Made by a program: the position numbers and the translations under genes
Shown: in pieces, positions 19,150-30,721 of the stretch
Layout: each line of letters begins with the position of its first letter
How positions within the stretch are numbered: position 1 is the first letter of the stretch
The notes under the pieces: model-generated
Told to the model about the DNA's origin: nothing
The model's input: the letters and a program-made list of their open reading frames with translations, nothing else
Databases searched by the model: none
Source of the DNA: Spongospora subterranea f. sp. subterranea
Taxonomy: Eukaryota; Endomyxa: Phytomyxea; Phytomyxea; Plasmodiophorida
Length of the DNA: 40,925 nucleotides
Assembly (NCBI GenBank): GCA_049724395.1
Contig: JAUGWO010000264.1
Coordinates: forward strand, 1 to 40,925
Reading direction: 5' to 3'

Positions 19150-20051
19150 ATGGTGAAAGCGCCACTTGTGGTGACTGGTCTTGATCCAGGGAATACTCAT
19201 TGGTTTGATCCCGACGACTCTCCGTCGCTGCTGCTCCAGAATATGGGCAGACACTCTTTTGTTTAATAGTATAAGAGCGACGCCATAATGGGGGAGATCC
19301 CTTGGTCATTTACTCCTCTTGTGTGGCTGGCCGTCAACATGATCAGCTGAATCGGATCCTGGACATCCGAAGACCCAAGAACGCCATCACCATCGACCCC
19401 ATTGACGAATCTGACAACTTGATCGCACACACCATTCTTGAGCTGATAAAGATCATCACCGAGATAGTATTTTAATATATGTGATCCGATCGGGCTTTCG
19501 GCGTTGGTCTGAATCTGATTACACTGGGACAAAAATTCACTAAAGCGATCGTTCATCCGATCCACCCAATTCTCATTCGATAGTTCCATGATCTTGGAGA
19601 GTAACTCCCAAAAAAATCTCGCTGCAGTTGGAGCATTATCATGATTGATATCATTAGTGTCTTGCGCCAGGCCATCGGTACGATCTCCCCATTCCGTTGG
19701 GGTGTCACGACCTGCGGTGTCGGATCATTAGGAATTGAAGGTTCGAGGGAGCGAGTGTCCATCACAGGCACATGCTGTAGTCGTATTAAATCGATGGGCG
19801 ACTCCTCATCCCAAAAGCGAGGGTTCATCCAAAGCGCACCCGGTTGTTCTAGGTTGTTGACGGCAACCCCAAAAATATCCATGCGTTTTTAGAGCATCAT
19901 CATCGATGTCATTAGTGTCTTGCTCCGGGATGGATTCCAATTGATCCCCAGAAATTGAAGGTTCGAGAGCACTGAGATCACGATAGCCAATAAAAGTGTA
20001 AGCAATGGGCAATAATGAGAGAAGAAAAAGGGATCCACCAATGCGCGACAT
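19091..20051 (-). pseudogene. Putative secreted protein gene, unknown family, frame-disrupted or spliced
   Basis: ATG at 20051 opens MSRIGGSLFLLSLLPIAYTFIG, a convincing signal peptide with an n-region Arg and a hydrophobic core. The downstream mature part includes LEPSISGDQLESIPEQDTND, and a second related block, LEPSIPND and AQDTNDINHDNA, lies ~170 bp on, so the protein has an internal duplication. The longest frame (19263-19589) reads ENWVDRMNDRFSEFLSQCNQ and GDDLYQLKNGVCDQVVRFVN. A last frame ends VMIFPTDLNDHNYLGLCC at 19091. At least three frame changes occur. I found no convincing GT-AG intron set, so decay is more likely than splicing, though introns remain possible. The family was not recognised; a secreted, effector-like protein is an inference only. 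Confidence 0.45.
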
Positions 20052-20439
20052 TTGATGCAATATCGTTATGAAGGCGGTTTGACCTCACAGTCACCCGTTG
20101 GTCGAACTGTTTATTGGGCGACACCAATCTGGGATTACAATACTGACGAGGATGATGTCATGATGTCATGATGACCGTTGATTGAGGATCTACAGTGACA
20201 GAGCTGATGATTTCTGATATATCATCGCCATCGACGGTTAATAAGCGATCAGAGAGATGAATCACATATAGGAATGGATCGACCACTAACAACATTAAAG
20301 TCGTCTGTCAGAACACGGAAACGGCAAAGAAGGTTGTGATGGACAGACAACAATGAAAGTGTATTACAGGATCAGAGGCAGTTGATAATTGACGATAAAC
20401 GCCCATTCTTTTTACACTCACCTTATTTTATTTGGAAAT

Positions 20440-20757
20440 CACATACCAGATCCGATCTTGGACTGTTCGCCGTTTCCCCTGTTCATTGTTGAGGCCTGTG
20501 CGCCCTTGTTGGTTATAACACTGTCGAGGACGATGATCCTCTTTGGTGTAGGTCAAGAGCCGGAAAATTTGATGAACTTCGTAATCCCCAGGGAGGAAAT
20601 GATCGTGAGACCTGTTGACAATATCATAACGGGAGGGATCGTAGTCAGGTTATTCGTGAAAGGCAACACAGACGCGACAAAAGTGTTTGGTGGACTGATG
20701 ATGAGGTCGGTTTTATTGACGACGAGCTGGGAAAAGCGCAAACACGATCGTCAGTGA
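20440..20757 (-). pseudogene. Partial paralogue of the secreted-protein gene (3' end)
   Basis: The minus-strand frame 20553-20741 reads IPPVMILSTGLTIISSLGI, similar to SPSVMIFPTDLNDHNYLGL at the end of the 19.1-20.05 kb gene. The following 35-bp block is also shared (see 20443-20477 versus 18752-18786). No signal peptide or upstream exon was recognised for this copy. The plus strand also has a 122-codon frame here (20389-20757), which I treat as a shadow. Confidence 0.4.
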
Positions 20758-20828
20758 ATTCACCGTTTGAGACAAGCTGATCACGGGCCATCTCGTCATC
20801 ATCACGATCATCATTCGTTCTGGAACAC

Positions 20829-20873
<45 letters not shown>
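20829..20873. repeat. (GGC)n microsatellite, about 14 units
   Basis: Perfect GGC/GCC trinucleotide run. It would encode polyproline on the minus strand and polyarginine on the plus strand, but neither surrounding frame is recognisable. Confidence 0.97.
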
Positions 20874-20876
<3 letters not shown>

Positions 20877-22565
20877 TGAAGTTATCGCTGGGACGCGGGA
20901 GGTTCACGCGCCGCCGCTCATCGTCCTGGGCCATTGGTCGCCAATCGCCCTTTTGACCGGTGCCGGATCGCGGGTCGTTATGTACCGGTGAATCGGCGGC
21001 CGAGGAAGTTCGGCGCTCGCACGAATATCCACAGCTCACCGGACCCACGACTAGACACAAACGACGACGACGACCATGGAACGACGTGGCAATTTCGCTG
21101 AACCGCTCTACGATTGCGGTTGTTCTCGTGGGATTTCCCTTCTAGATCGTCTCTCCCCGGGTGTCTCTGAACCCGGTCGTGTTTAGGTGGCGATCCCTGT
21201 TCATGTGGTGACGATTGTCGTTGCCAGAACAGCCCACTGCATTATCAGCAGCGGAAACGGTCCGATCAGGGCTGTCGTTGTCGCGGTCGGTTTTTTGTTT
21301 TTTTGGCGATTTCGGTGTGTGTTCTGATTTGGATTTCTGTGTCTTTTTGTTTAAGATCTGGCCGACTGCGGGTGCTGTAGCGAGAGTCGTTGCGATTGTG
21401 GCGATTCCTGTGATTGTGTAATCAGCAGCGACGCGCCGGAATCCAAATCCAGTATTCGTCGTCGAACCCCCTCAATGGTCGGCTTAATTTCGCCTCTCAC
21501 AGAATCCGGTCGTCGTGCGATCTCCAAATGACGACGACGTCGACGACGCCGAGGGAAGGTCTCGCGGTTCGCTCTTCGTCCGATCAGTTCGTCTGTTCAA
21601 CAGGACCAAGTTTCCGCCGAGAGCGAAAATCAAACCCGATCTCATCATTTCTCAATAAAACTGTTGTTCTGTTCATGATTGTCACCGATCGCAGGTCGGT
21701 TTGGCGTCGGCTCCTGTCGACGGGACGACGTGAATCTGGTGCGTCGATCGGATGGAAAGGTAAAGTTTGGCCCGCCCGTCCGTTCACCCCAGGGAGAAGC
21801 GATCCCGAACCGGATGACCCATTCATAGTGGCGGTTTCGCCCAAGAACGGCTCAGCAGAACCAATGTGTTCGAAAAACGGCGGTTTGCTAACTGGACCTG
21901 ATCCAACGACCACAACTCATTCGTGATGGTTTTACAGACGCCGCCCGACGATGGTTAAGACCCCGTTCAAGAACGTGTTTGTCGACGACGTTCGGATCGT
22001 TGACCGAACACGAGGTGGTCGTCCCTGATGCAAACGCCGCTCACGTCCATCGGGATGGCGATAAGACGATGCTAGTCGGGGCGATCGCACCTTCACGATC
22101 GGCAACGAACCCAATCCTCCTCCCTGAATCAGTGAGGAAGATTGTTCGACGATCTGTTCGATCTTGAGCTGATCGACGACGTGAACGCGATGCGGTTTCA
22201 CTTGGCCCAAGATTGGCGAAGGACCGTTCGTTCCTCGACACAATCAGTCTCGCCCGCTTGTGTGGGTGTTCTTTGAACCCGATATCGATTCGACAACTGG
22301 TTAAATGAATATATATCTGGACCCCTATACGTCTTTGTGGTTCATTTGGAGAAAAGGGAATCAATCAACCAATCGCGTCGCGTTCGAAACAACTCAGGAC
22401 GTGCCCGTTTGTGTTGGACCGCCGTCCTGACGTCTCGATACGCTGGCCGTATCTGGAATGGGGAACGACGCCCCCTTGTATGCGATGGTGCTGTATCGCG
22501 TTGTCCCTGACAGTGACGAATCGGATCCTGTTGGCAAAGGGTCTCAGATTCGGATGTGAGTTGGA
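20874..22565. other. CpG-rich stretch with overlapping open frames, no gene assigned
   Basis: Long but mutually overlapping frames occur on both strands (for example + 21414-21926, - 21932-22243, - 22041-22364). They are Arg/Ser/Pro-rich, lack recognisable motifs, and arise partly because the region is rich in CGA/TCG. A lineage-specific gene may be hidden here, but I cannot support one. Confidence 0.4.
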
Positions 22566-22811
22566 ATGGCGTTGAACATCAAATTACTCCAAAGAATTGT
22601 TCGTCTTGACGATCAACAGCAGTTCGAATTCCATCACGCTGTCCATATTCCAATCGGGCCGAGGATGTGTCCGATTGCACGTCTGTTGGAAAGCGGAACA
22701 TCGGTGAAAACGTCGGTGATGATGAGGGATTTGACAACATTGTTGGGATCATTGCAGGAACAAGTCGACAGAAGAGAAACCTTCTGGGTGACCATTGATA
22801 ATGTAAAATAA
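22566..22811 (+). CDS. Small hypothetical ORF
   Basis: 81 codons from an ATG in reasonable context (MALNIKLLQRIVRLDDQQQF, ending TIDNVK). No domain was recognised. The opposite strand is open over the same span. A short stretch around CAAATTA...CAAAGAAT has a weak echo at 25505-25530, followed in both places by GTAAAATAAG at the end, hinting at a repeated unit. Coding status is uncertain. Confidence 0.22.
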   Translation: MALNIKLLQRIVRLDDQQQFEFHHAVHIPIGPRMCPIARLLESGTSVKTSVMMRDLTTLLGSLQEQVDRRETFWVTIDNVK

Positions 22812-23418
22812 GGGTCAACTACTCATCAATGTCACCATCATTCATTTGGTCATCGCCAATGTTCACGTGCAACTTCAACTTCACAGAGTTTTCCACTTCT
22901 CATTAGTATCGTGTTGAGGATCAATGTTCTCTCAATCGACCGAGGGTCTGCGACATGATCAAACCAGCTTAGCGTTATCAAACACGGGTTGCCATTGGAG
23001 CGCGCTTGGTTGGGAGATCCCGTCAGAACAGATATAATAATGGGCGAACACTGCTCTATCCCTCACCAGTCACCACCGAAATTAAGGGGAGAATCGGTAC
23101 AACTTTTGACACTCGCTTCTTAACTACAATCACATATCTGTGCCCATTCCCATTGATTTAGGACCCATTGCTCAGATGACAGAAAGCGTTGTGGTGAAAT
23201 TTCTGTCTATAGCGAACAATAACGAGTGAGGTGTCTCATGATCATGTCCTTGTCCACATTGGGTGATAGTTAACCCAACGACAGAGATATCCACAAGGTA
23301 CATAGACTACACAATACAGCTATGCGATCATTATTTCTTGTTCAATCACTTATCCATCGTGTGTATTCAACAATAAAAATCAGTAAAATATATTTTGTCA
23401 TCTCGCCCTTACTCGCCC
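22812..23418. other. No recognisable feature
   Basis: AT-richer stretch without long open frames or recognisable repeats. It may be intergenic sequence downstream of the decayed zinc-cluster paralogue. Confidence 0.5.
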
Positions 23419-24008
23419 TTATTCGATGAAGCATCGCCTCGGATTTGATAGACCAACGTGGCGTGTTTGTGGGCGGATATACGTATAGCCAATGCCTCTT
23501 AAAATCCTTTTCCTAACTGAACCCAGTAACTTAGGGCCATAATCTTTCCAGCGACTGTAGTTTTGTACCTGAGATTGGTCCGTTCTTGCTGCTCTCGTGT
23601 CAAACTGGCTGTCTCTGGGGCGAAACGTCGATTTTAAATCCACGACGCCTCTGTTGTGTCGCAAGATCGACCGGGTGGCCAAAAGAAAGTGACATCCTCG
23701 GTCAGCTTGTTGATGGTTTCTCTGAAGTGCAGCATAACCATTGGGTCATATACCCATGGGCAACGTTTGGCTTTCATATGTTGGTACCTGGCCGAAAACA
23801 CTGTGTTCGGGTCAAGAGGCAGTGTGATTGGCGCAGAGGTCGGCGGTTTCCGGTTTTCGTAGAACAATTGATCGAGTGATCCATAGTTGTCGAACAACCA
23901 GCCAGTATTCCGATCAGATTTATAGCGAAGAACCTGACTATTGTTCTCTTCATGGTTTGCGCTAGGCTGCAAATTCAATGATGGTGCTCTCTGTAGTTGT
24001 CGTTTCAT
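23419..24008 (-). pseudogene. Decayed paralogue of the Zn2Cys6 gene
   Basis: The first frame (23634-24008) contains LFYENRKPPTSAPITLPLDP and YDPMVMLHF, matching LFYEVFLPPSPPPTTLPCDD and IDPMIVPPP of the 25.75-26.4 kb gene. The second frame (23419-23682) keeps base-level similarity to the segment before the zinc cluster (CGTTTCGCCCCAGAGACAGC versus CGTTTGGCACCGGAGACAGC), but the cysteine cluster itself is lost. At least one frame change separates the two parts. It has the same orientation as its relative, 2 kb away, so it is probably a local duplicate. Confidence 0.65.
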
Positions 24009-24049
24009 TGAGTTGGTCGGACAGCCATTTTAGAGAACAATAATCAGGT

Positions 24050-24319
24050 CTACGCCGGGAGACCTAAACGATATACGGACTGGCCGTTCCATACTGTGAA
24101 TCACGCGACCCCTTGTTGTACGACGCCCGGCAACTGCCGTCGCCTGCTCCTACAACAGTGCCTTTCGACGACGGAAACAGCGTGTTGGACCGTGTAAGGA
24201 CAGTTGGAGCCCACCGTTGCCCAGTTGACGATCAGATGGCAGTCCTGACTTTACTGTCTTCGTCAGGGCGGAAAACCGGCGAAAAGCCAACCAAGGTTGG
24301 CACCTCATGGACGGTCTAA
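24050..24319 (+). pseudogene. Third, inverted fragment of the Zn2Cys6 family
   Basis: The plus-strand frame reads LLYDARQLPSPAPTTVPFDD and then HRCPVDDQMAVL. This aligns with LFYEVFLPPSPPPTTLPCDD and with KRCPWVYDPMVML of the other two copies. Just upstream another frame gives YTDWPFHTVNHATP, cf. YEVWPFHNCEDPDP. It lacks the zinc cluster and has at least one frame change. Together with 23.4-24.0 kb it forms a head-to-head pair of relics. Confidence 0.6.
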
Positions 24320-24419
24320 CGAGCATCTGGAGTGACCAGTTGGAGCGGCGACGTCAAGTCAAAGCCGACGATCGGACAATCAATGAAATTTAATTATGAT
24401 CATGATCTGGATATGATCA

Positions 24420-24756
24420 CACAGTTTTGATCGACACACTGTGTATCGTAGTGTGCGACACTAATGAGTGTCAAAGAGAGTGCCCCACACTAGGGAAACG
24501 TGTGTTTATATGAAACGTATAAACACAGCACGGTTTTGATCGGCACACTGTGTATCGTAGTGTGCGACACTAATGAATGTCAAAGAGAGTGCCCCACACT
24601 AGGGAAACGTGTGTTAATATGAAACGTATAAACCATCACAGCACGGTTTTGATCGGCACACTGTGTATCGTAGTGTGCGACACTAATGAATGTCAAAGAG
24701 AGTGCCCCACACTAGGGAAACGTGTGTGTTCAGATGAAACGTGTAAGCCATTTCAT
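24420..24756. repeat. Satellite of three ~109-113-bp tandem units
   Basis: The TTTTGATCG landmarks at 24425, 24534 and 24647 give unit lengths of 109 and 113 bp. Units are nearly identical, each with CACACTGTGTATCGTAGTGTG (an interrupted palindrome CACACT/AGTGTG), CAAAGAGAGTGCCCCACACT and GAAACGTATAA. Differences are mainly small indels near the end of the unit. Confidence 0.93.
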
Positions 24757-25749
24757 TGATAGCGTTACAGAGGGGTTGGTAGATTGTCTAAAAGATATTG
24801 GTAGATTGTAGATCCAGATCGGTCAGAACATTTTGTCGAGAACAGAGATGGCCACGAATTTTGGTTGAAAGGACGATCTTGTTCTGACGAAACACTCCAG
24901 CATAAGGGTAGATGCCGACAGTGGAAGTTTAACTTGGCATGATGCTTTCTTCTAGCGCGCGATCGGTTCTGCGATTCTGGCGTCAGCACCGATGACAATC
25001 GTATGCGAAGAGCCCTGTTCCCGGCGGGAAGCAGGGGACGCTGTCGTCCAGCAAAACTGAACGCCGAATTTCAAGTATGCCACGATCGTGAGCATTGTAA
25101 AATCCCGATCCATTCAGCCGCTGCGATTCGTGACTGTTCGAGCCACATATCAATCGCCTTTGAAACAGTCTTATGCGTTCAATTGTCCGACGACAGATTC
25201 GTTGACTCATCGGACGATCTTGAAAGGCTCACGATTGCAGCATACTGCGTTCAGTTTGTGGACGGCGGCGTCCCAAGCTTCCCTATCAAAACCCGACTGG
25301 GTTCGCCTTCCCAGGCTGTGAACCCTGGCCAATCATCTCGGTAATCCATCATTAATCATGTGCCTCATTCCAGCACACTCCTGACCATTAAAAAAAATGG
25401 TGAGCGCTATTAATAACCTCCATGGAGGCATGTGGTCGTATCATGATGGTTCAGTCGTTATCGTCAGGAATGCAGATGAGACTAGCGACTAAACCGAGTT
25501 GCTCATCAAAATTATTGCAAAGAATCGGCCCAAAGGTATATGCGGGCGGAAGCACTAGAAAGATATTCCAAACCCTTCGATTAACGATGAAATTGACAAG
25601 GCTATTGTAAAATAAGTGTACGCTTTATCGGTGGGTAAGGAATTGCCCCTTGACATCACGCCAACATGGCCCAATCCGTCGCTATCTTCAGTACAATAGT
25701 CTCCTGACTCCCTTTTGGTGCAAAGTTATCAGAACCATCACCTCGATCG
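24757..25749. other. No assigned gene
   Basis: Several 60-110-codon frames overlap on both strands (for example + 25003-25344, - 24983-25210), without recognisable domains. I cannot support a gene here. Confidence 0.4.
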
Positions 25750-26400
25750 TCAGCCCGCCGCATTAAGACCACGATTTTCACGACCATCCTCCCTGCGCGA
25801 CCGAGAACGACGCTGCTCCTTTGGCCGGTCGACACAGGTCGACGCCTTGCCGGTGGCGGTACAGCGACGACAAGGCCGACCCGGATCACAGCCGAGTTTG
25901 TTCCTAGAGCAGTTTATACAAGCGACTTTAGTCTTGTATCTGGGGTTGGTCGGTACCCGCTGCTCTTCAGTTAAACTCGCTGTCTCCGGTGCCAAACGAC
26001 GGTTCTGACTAACCGACGTCATTCCCGACTCAATACTGGTGGGTGTCTGAGTATTGATGGAAGGGAGAGGAAGGGGTGTCAACCTCGGGCGGCTGGTTGG
26101 CGGGGCCAGGGATGGCGAGGACAGTGGGGGCGGCACAATCATCGGATCAATAATCCACCTGGCTTGTTCTAAAACTCTGCTACCCCTATCATCGCAAGGT
26201 AATGTTGTGGGAGGAGGGGAAGGCGGTAGAAAGACTTCGTAGAACAGGGGATCGGGGTCTTCACAGTTGTGGAACGGCCAAACCTCATAGACATCAGGTC
26301 CAGAGCGTCCCACCTGATGATTGTTTTCTTGATGGTCTGGTTTCTGCTGCGGTTCCGGTGATGGGGTTCTCGGCAGAGTTCGCTTCTTGAAATTGCACTG
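25750..26400 (-). CDS. Zn(2)-Cys(6) fungal-type zinc cluster protein, 3' exon
   Basis: The frame contains a C6 zinc cluster, AC-IN-C-SRNKLG-C-DPGRP-C-RR-C-TATGKAST-C, spacing C-X2-C-X6-C-X5-C-X2-C-X8-C, within the fungal Gal4-type consensus. The cluster lies near the C-terminus (about residues 162-190 of 217), followed by a basic tail (KEQRRSRSRRE). The N-terminal part is Pro/Ser-rich (DPLFYEVFLPPSPPPTTLP). There is no ATG at the frame's start; instead TTCTCATTGCAG just before TGCAATTTC looks like a 3' splice site ending at 26401, so at least one upstream exon is expected. A C-terminal cluster in a short protein differs from classical regulators with an N-terminal cluster. It is probably a nuclear DNA-binding protein. 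Two decayed relatives lie at 23.4-24.3 kb. Confidence 0.75.
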   Translation of the reverse strand, partial: QCNFKKRTLPRTPSPEPQQKPDHQENNHQVGRSGPDVYEVWPFHNCEDPDPLFYEVFLPPSPPPTTLPCDDRGSRVLEQARWIIDPMIVPPPLSSPSLAPPTSRPRLTPLPLPSINTQTPTSIESGMTSVSQNRRLAPETASLTEEQRVPTNPRYKTKVACINCSRNKLGCDPGRPCRRCTATGKASTCVDRPKEQRRSRSRREDGRENRGLNAAG

Positions 26401-26935
26401 CAATGAGAATATCTAAATGAGCAATTGACTGTGTCGGCACTTCATTCCGACTGATATCGGAAGACGTGGAATATATGGTATTGAGACCATTCCCTTTCGG
26501 CCGAGATGACTTTGCGCCGCCAAATCGGTCAACCAAATTATGGAAGGGAATATCGGAAGGAAAAATGATACTTAAACCATGTGTTTCAGTGCTTGCAGGT
26601 TCGTACAATCAAATTGGCAACAAGTCAACAGGAGTCTGTACCGCAAATGATTGTTAACAGGAAAAATGAGCACAGATGGAGAATCAGAAGTGACCAATAT
26701 AGAATCAAAGACAGAGACGAATGGCATAGCAGGGAATTCACTAAATAACGGCGGGCGATGACAAACCCGAGACGGAGGAATGGTAGACATTGTTTAGGAT
26801 TGTCGTTCAAAAAGTATAGAATGCAAACTTAGGCATGACAAGGAGTTCTCTGAGAGTTTTCGCATTACACTGATTTGGAAAGCGATATGAAATCATATTT
26901 ATTGGACAAGAGAGAAACAATTTTGTGACGATTGT
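26401..26935 (-). other. Probable upstream exon/intron region of the zinc-cluster gene
   Basis: The minus strand has open frames at 26572-26790 (MSTIPPSRVCHRPPLFSEFP, ATG-started) and 26401-26608 leading into the acceptor-like CATTGCAG. The first could be the gene's 5' exon, but I could not fix a donor site. Plus-strand frames here look like shadows. Confidence 0.35.
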
Positions 26936-26950
26936 GGTGTTGATAACACC
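26936..26950 (-). terminator. Conserved hairpin downstream of H4
   Basis: The minus strand reads GGTGTTATCAACACC, a 6-bp stem with an ATC loop, starting 27 nt after the H4 stop codon. The same element, with one more base pair, follows H3 at 28156-28172; both are preceded by CC and followed by ACA. It is the candidate 3'-end signal of the histone mRNAs. Confidence 0.7.
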
Positions 26951-26977
26951 GGGTACAGTAGAAATAAGTTATTGAAA

Positions 26978-28669
<1,692 letters not shown>

Positions 28670-29376
28670 ATATTGCACTGTTGCCTGGGCGGGTTCAGGA
28701 GAACGACTCGCTTCTTGGGGTCAACATGCCGACGATGGCCGCTTGTAAAATGCAAGTGCTTAGTCCAGAGGGACTGCCACGATGGGTACCAGCTCCAACG
28801 GCGGACGCCACCCATCGCACCTCTTTCGAGGAATGTCGCCCGCGACGCAACGTCGCACCGAGGAACATCCGCCTCCCAAAAAGTCAAGGCCGCTCGTGGG
28901 GGCGTGACGACGAAATCATCAGGAGTGGCGATGACCACAACCGTGCCTTCGACGGGGGCGGAGCTGGACAAAGTCTTGCACGGAAGAGACACGAAGTCGA
29001 CAACAGGATATTTATTCAGTACAAACGGGCCAATCAGGAAAACGCGCTATCAGACGCAACAAGGACTGCCGTTTGGCTGAAAGAACTATCAACGGAGATG
29101 AAGCTACTCCAAGATCATGCGATGATCGACATCTGCGAGGACAATGCAGGATGTCTAGCGCTCGTGAACGGCCCAGGATTGTTGGCACCCACACGCCCCA
29201 TCGCTACTTGAATCGATTTCATCCGGGGCTTTGTGCGAGATCGAATCATCCGGGTCCTACCTTAGTTCGACGGCCGATCTGACCGCAGACCCGCTCACTA
29301 AACCCCTCGGTGCAATCGATTTCGTGCGGAAAGGTGTCGCACCGGATCACTCGCGCTCCGAGAGAGAGTTTTGACG
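28670..29376 (+). mobile_element. Ty1/copia LTR retrotransposon fossil, RNase H end of pol
   Basis: Recognised from DTKSTTGYLFSTNGPI, the hallmark KSTTGY(V/L)F block of copia RNase H, then TAVWLKELSTEM and CEDNAGCLALVNGP, and a tail containing TADPLTKPLGAIDF, typical of the end of copia pol. It is a broken, old fragment with several breaks. The 5' parts of pol and both LTRs were not identified, though the repetitive stretch to its right may be LTR debris. Confidence 0.75.
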
Positions 29377-29439
29377 CACGTGTTCCCGTCCCTTATAACT
29401 CAACTTACGTGTAATTAATACATTCACTTCTACTACATC

Positions 29440-29535
29440 GATCAGTTCGGTTCATTTCACCGATCAATTCGGTTCAACATCGCTGATCAGTTCGGCACAA
29501 TCTCACTGATCATTTCAGTGCAGCAGATAGCATTC
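29440..29535. repeat. Degenerate ~24-bp tandem repeat
   Basis: Four loosely repeated units built on GATCAGTTCGGTTCA: CGATCAGTTCGGTTCATT, CGATCAATTCGGTTCAAC, TGATCAGTTCGGCACAAT, TGATCATTTCAGTGCA. They sit just after the copia pol end, so may be part of its LTR. Confidence 0.75.
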
Positions 29536-30149
29536 CTATCGCCTCTCTAAAACCCATCATCGTAGCTGACTACCTAATGCGCCATGGGCAGGCTGGACTT
29601 GGCCGGGCGCCATATCGCCCAGACTTTTATCGAACGCCACGTCCGCAACTCGGGAAATCGACCAGCAGCAGCAGCTATTGCTGTTGTCATCCCACTCGCA
29701 GTGCCATCCAGGTTGACCATCAACTAGATTGTAGTGCTCTGACCCTGACCGGCTGCGCTATTCGCCCCGGTTCTCAGGTTGTTGCTGGCTATCGCCTTTC
29801 ATGGTTTCAGGCATTGTAAACATTTGCAATACGTAACTTGATGATTCGTGTATCGATGCAGAACGCCTTGATCTGAACCCATTTTTGATCCTGCAAATTT
29901 TCAAACAACGCATTTGATGTCTTCCTCTGACAGAGCTCTGTTGCCGCGTTGATTTCTGATTTTGCAGAAGAAACCGCATCGAACTGCATTCACCCAGGTG
30001 GTGGTCGGGTATGTGAACAGTCAACTACATGTAAACAACAGGAACATCTCACCATCAAACAAAGAGCAGGCACGTACAGACCCTAACGATCACGGCTATA
30101 CCACATTCAAAATTGTTTTCCAGGTTGCCTGTCGGAGCGCGAGATAATC
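29536..30149. other. Unassigned, possibly upstream remnants of the USP-like fragment
   Basis: No convincing gene. Because the next stretch encodes a USP-type His box on the plus strand, part of this region may be decayed upstream domain. The minus strand carries a frame with ATELCQRKTSNALFENL that weakly resembles CRLCQRQDADIFESQ at 33184-33396 (-). Confidence 0.35.
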
Positions 30150-30446
30150 ATGGGCCGCTGGTTGATAGCACGACCGTTTTTTGTTCCGGACAGACATGGT
30201 TGGAATGAAAAAAGGCGTTCAACGGCGAGAATTTCCGCTACGACGATGACAAGATCACTCGTTTATGCACACATGTGTAAACAGATGATGACCGGAATTT
30301 ATCACTACAATGACCTACGAAATCAAGGCGGAGCAGTTTTGGAACCAGCTGCCATCAATTTGAAGCCGAATTCAATATATATGGGCCTATGCCAACAAAT
30401 AAATCAACAACAACTCATCGAATGCGCGCCCCGATGTTCGTGCTGA
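30150..30446 (+). pseudogene. USP-like domain fragment (His box), relative of the 7.8-9.66 kb fusion
   Basis: The frame reads RRSTARISATTMTRSLVYAH and then GIYHYNDLRNQGGAVLEP (His codon 30303-30305). It aligns with VGRISASQRTGMHFYSH and GWFHYNDLDNGGRPVLISP in the minus-strand MULE/USP fusion. Only the C-terminal lobe is recognisable. No transposase part or Cys box was found nearby, so this is a second, truncated family member. Confidence 0.55.
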
Positions 30447-30524
30447 CATGTCCGATGATGATAGAATTCCAGGCATAATTTCTTGACACTTCTGCTACAT
30501 TGAGATTGATTTCGAACTGCTGTG

Positions 30525-30630
30525 ATCGGGACCGTAATCTGATTGGCTGTGATAGATCGCGCCTTTATAACTCTGTGTCCTTCTCAATACCACAATAAAC
30601 CCTGTACCTCTTCTACCGATATTCCTCATC
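30525..30630 (+). promoter_or_regulatory. Diverged copy of the H3 promoter/5' leader
   Basis: Matches 27568-27674 at roughly 85% by eye over ~106 bp: CCGTAATCTGATTGGCTG (CCAAT box), CGCGCCTTTATAACTCTG (TATA-like), AATAAACCCTGTA and GATATTCCTCATC are shared in order and spacing. Similarity fades before the ATG of the following ORF, which is not a histone. Confidence 0.85.
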
Positions 30631-30721
30631 GATCAGTGTCGCATCCTGTTCTCATCTCGCCGAAATTGGCACACCAGAACTCGGTCGTGTAATGCTGTGT
30701 CCGGTAGGATTGCCTATCCCC

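Noticed and set aside
20767-20991. Polyarginine frame
   Set aside because: Produced by the GGC microsatellite; no surrounding coding evidence.
21414-22364. Long frames on both strands (up to 170 codons)
   Set aside because: They overlap each other, are low-complexity Arg/Ser/Pro and fit a CpG-rich composition with few stop codons; no motif or homologue was recognised.
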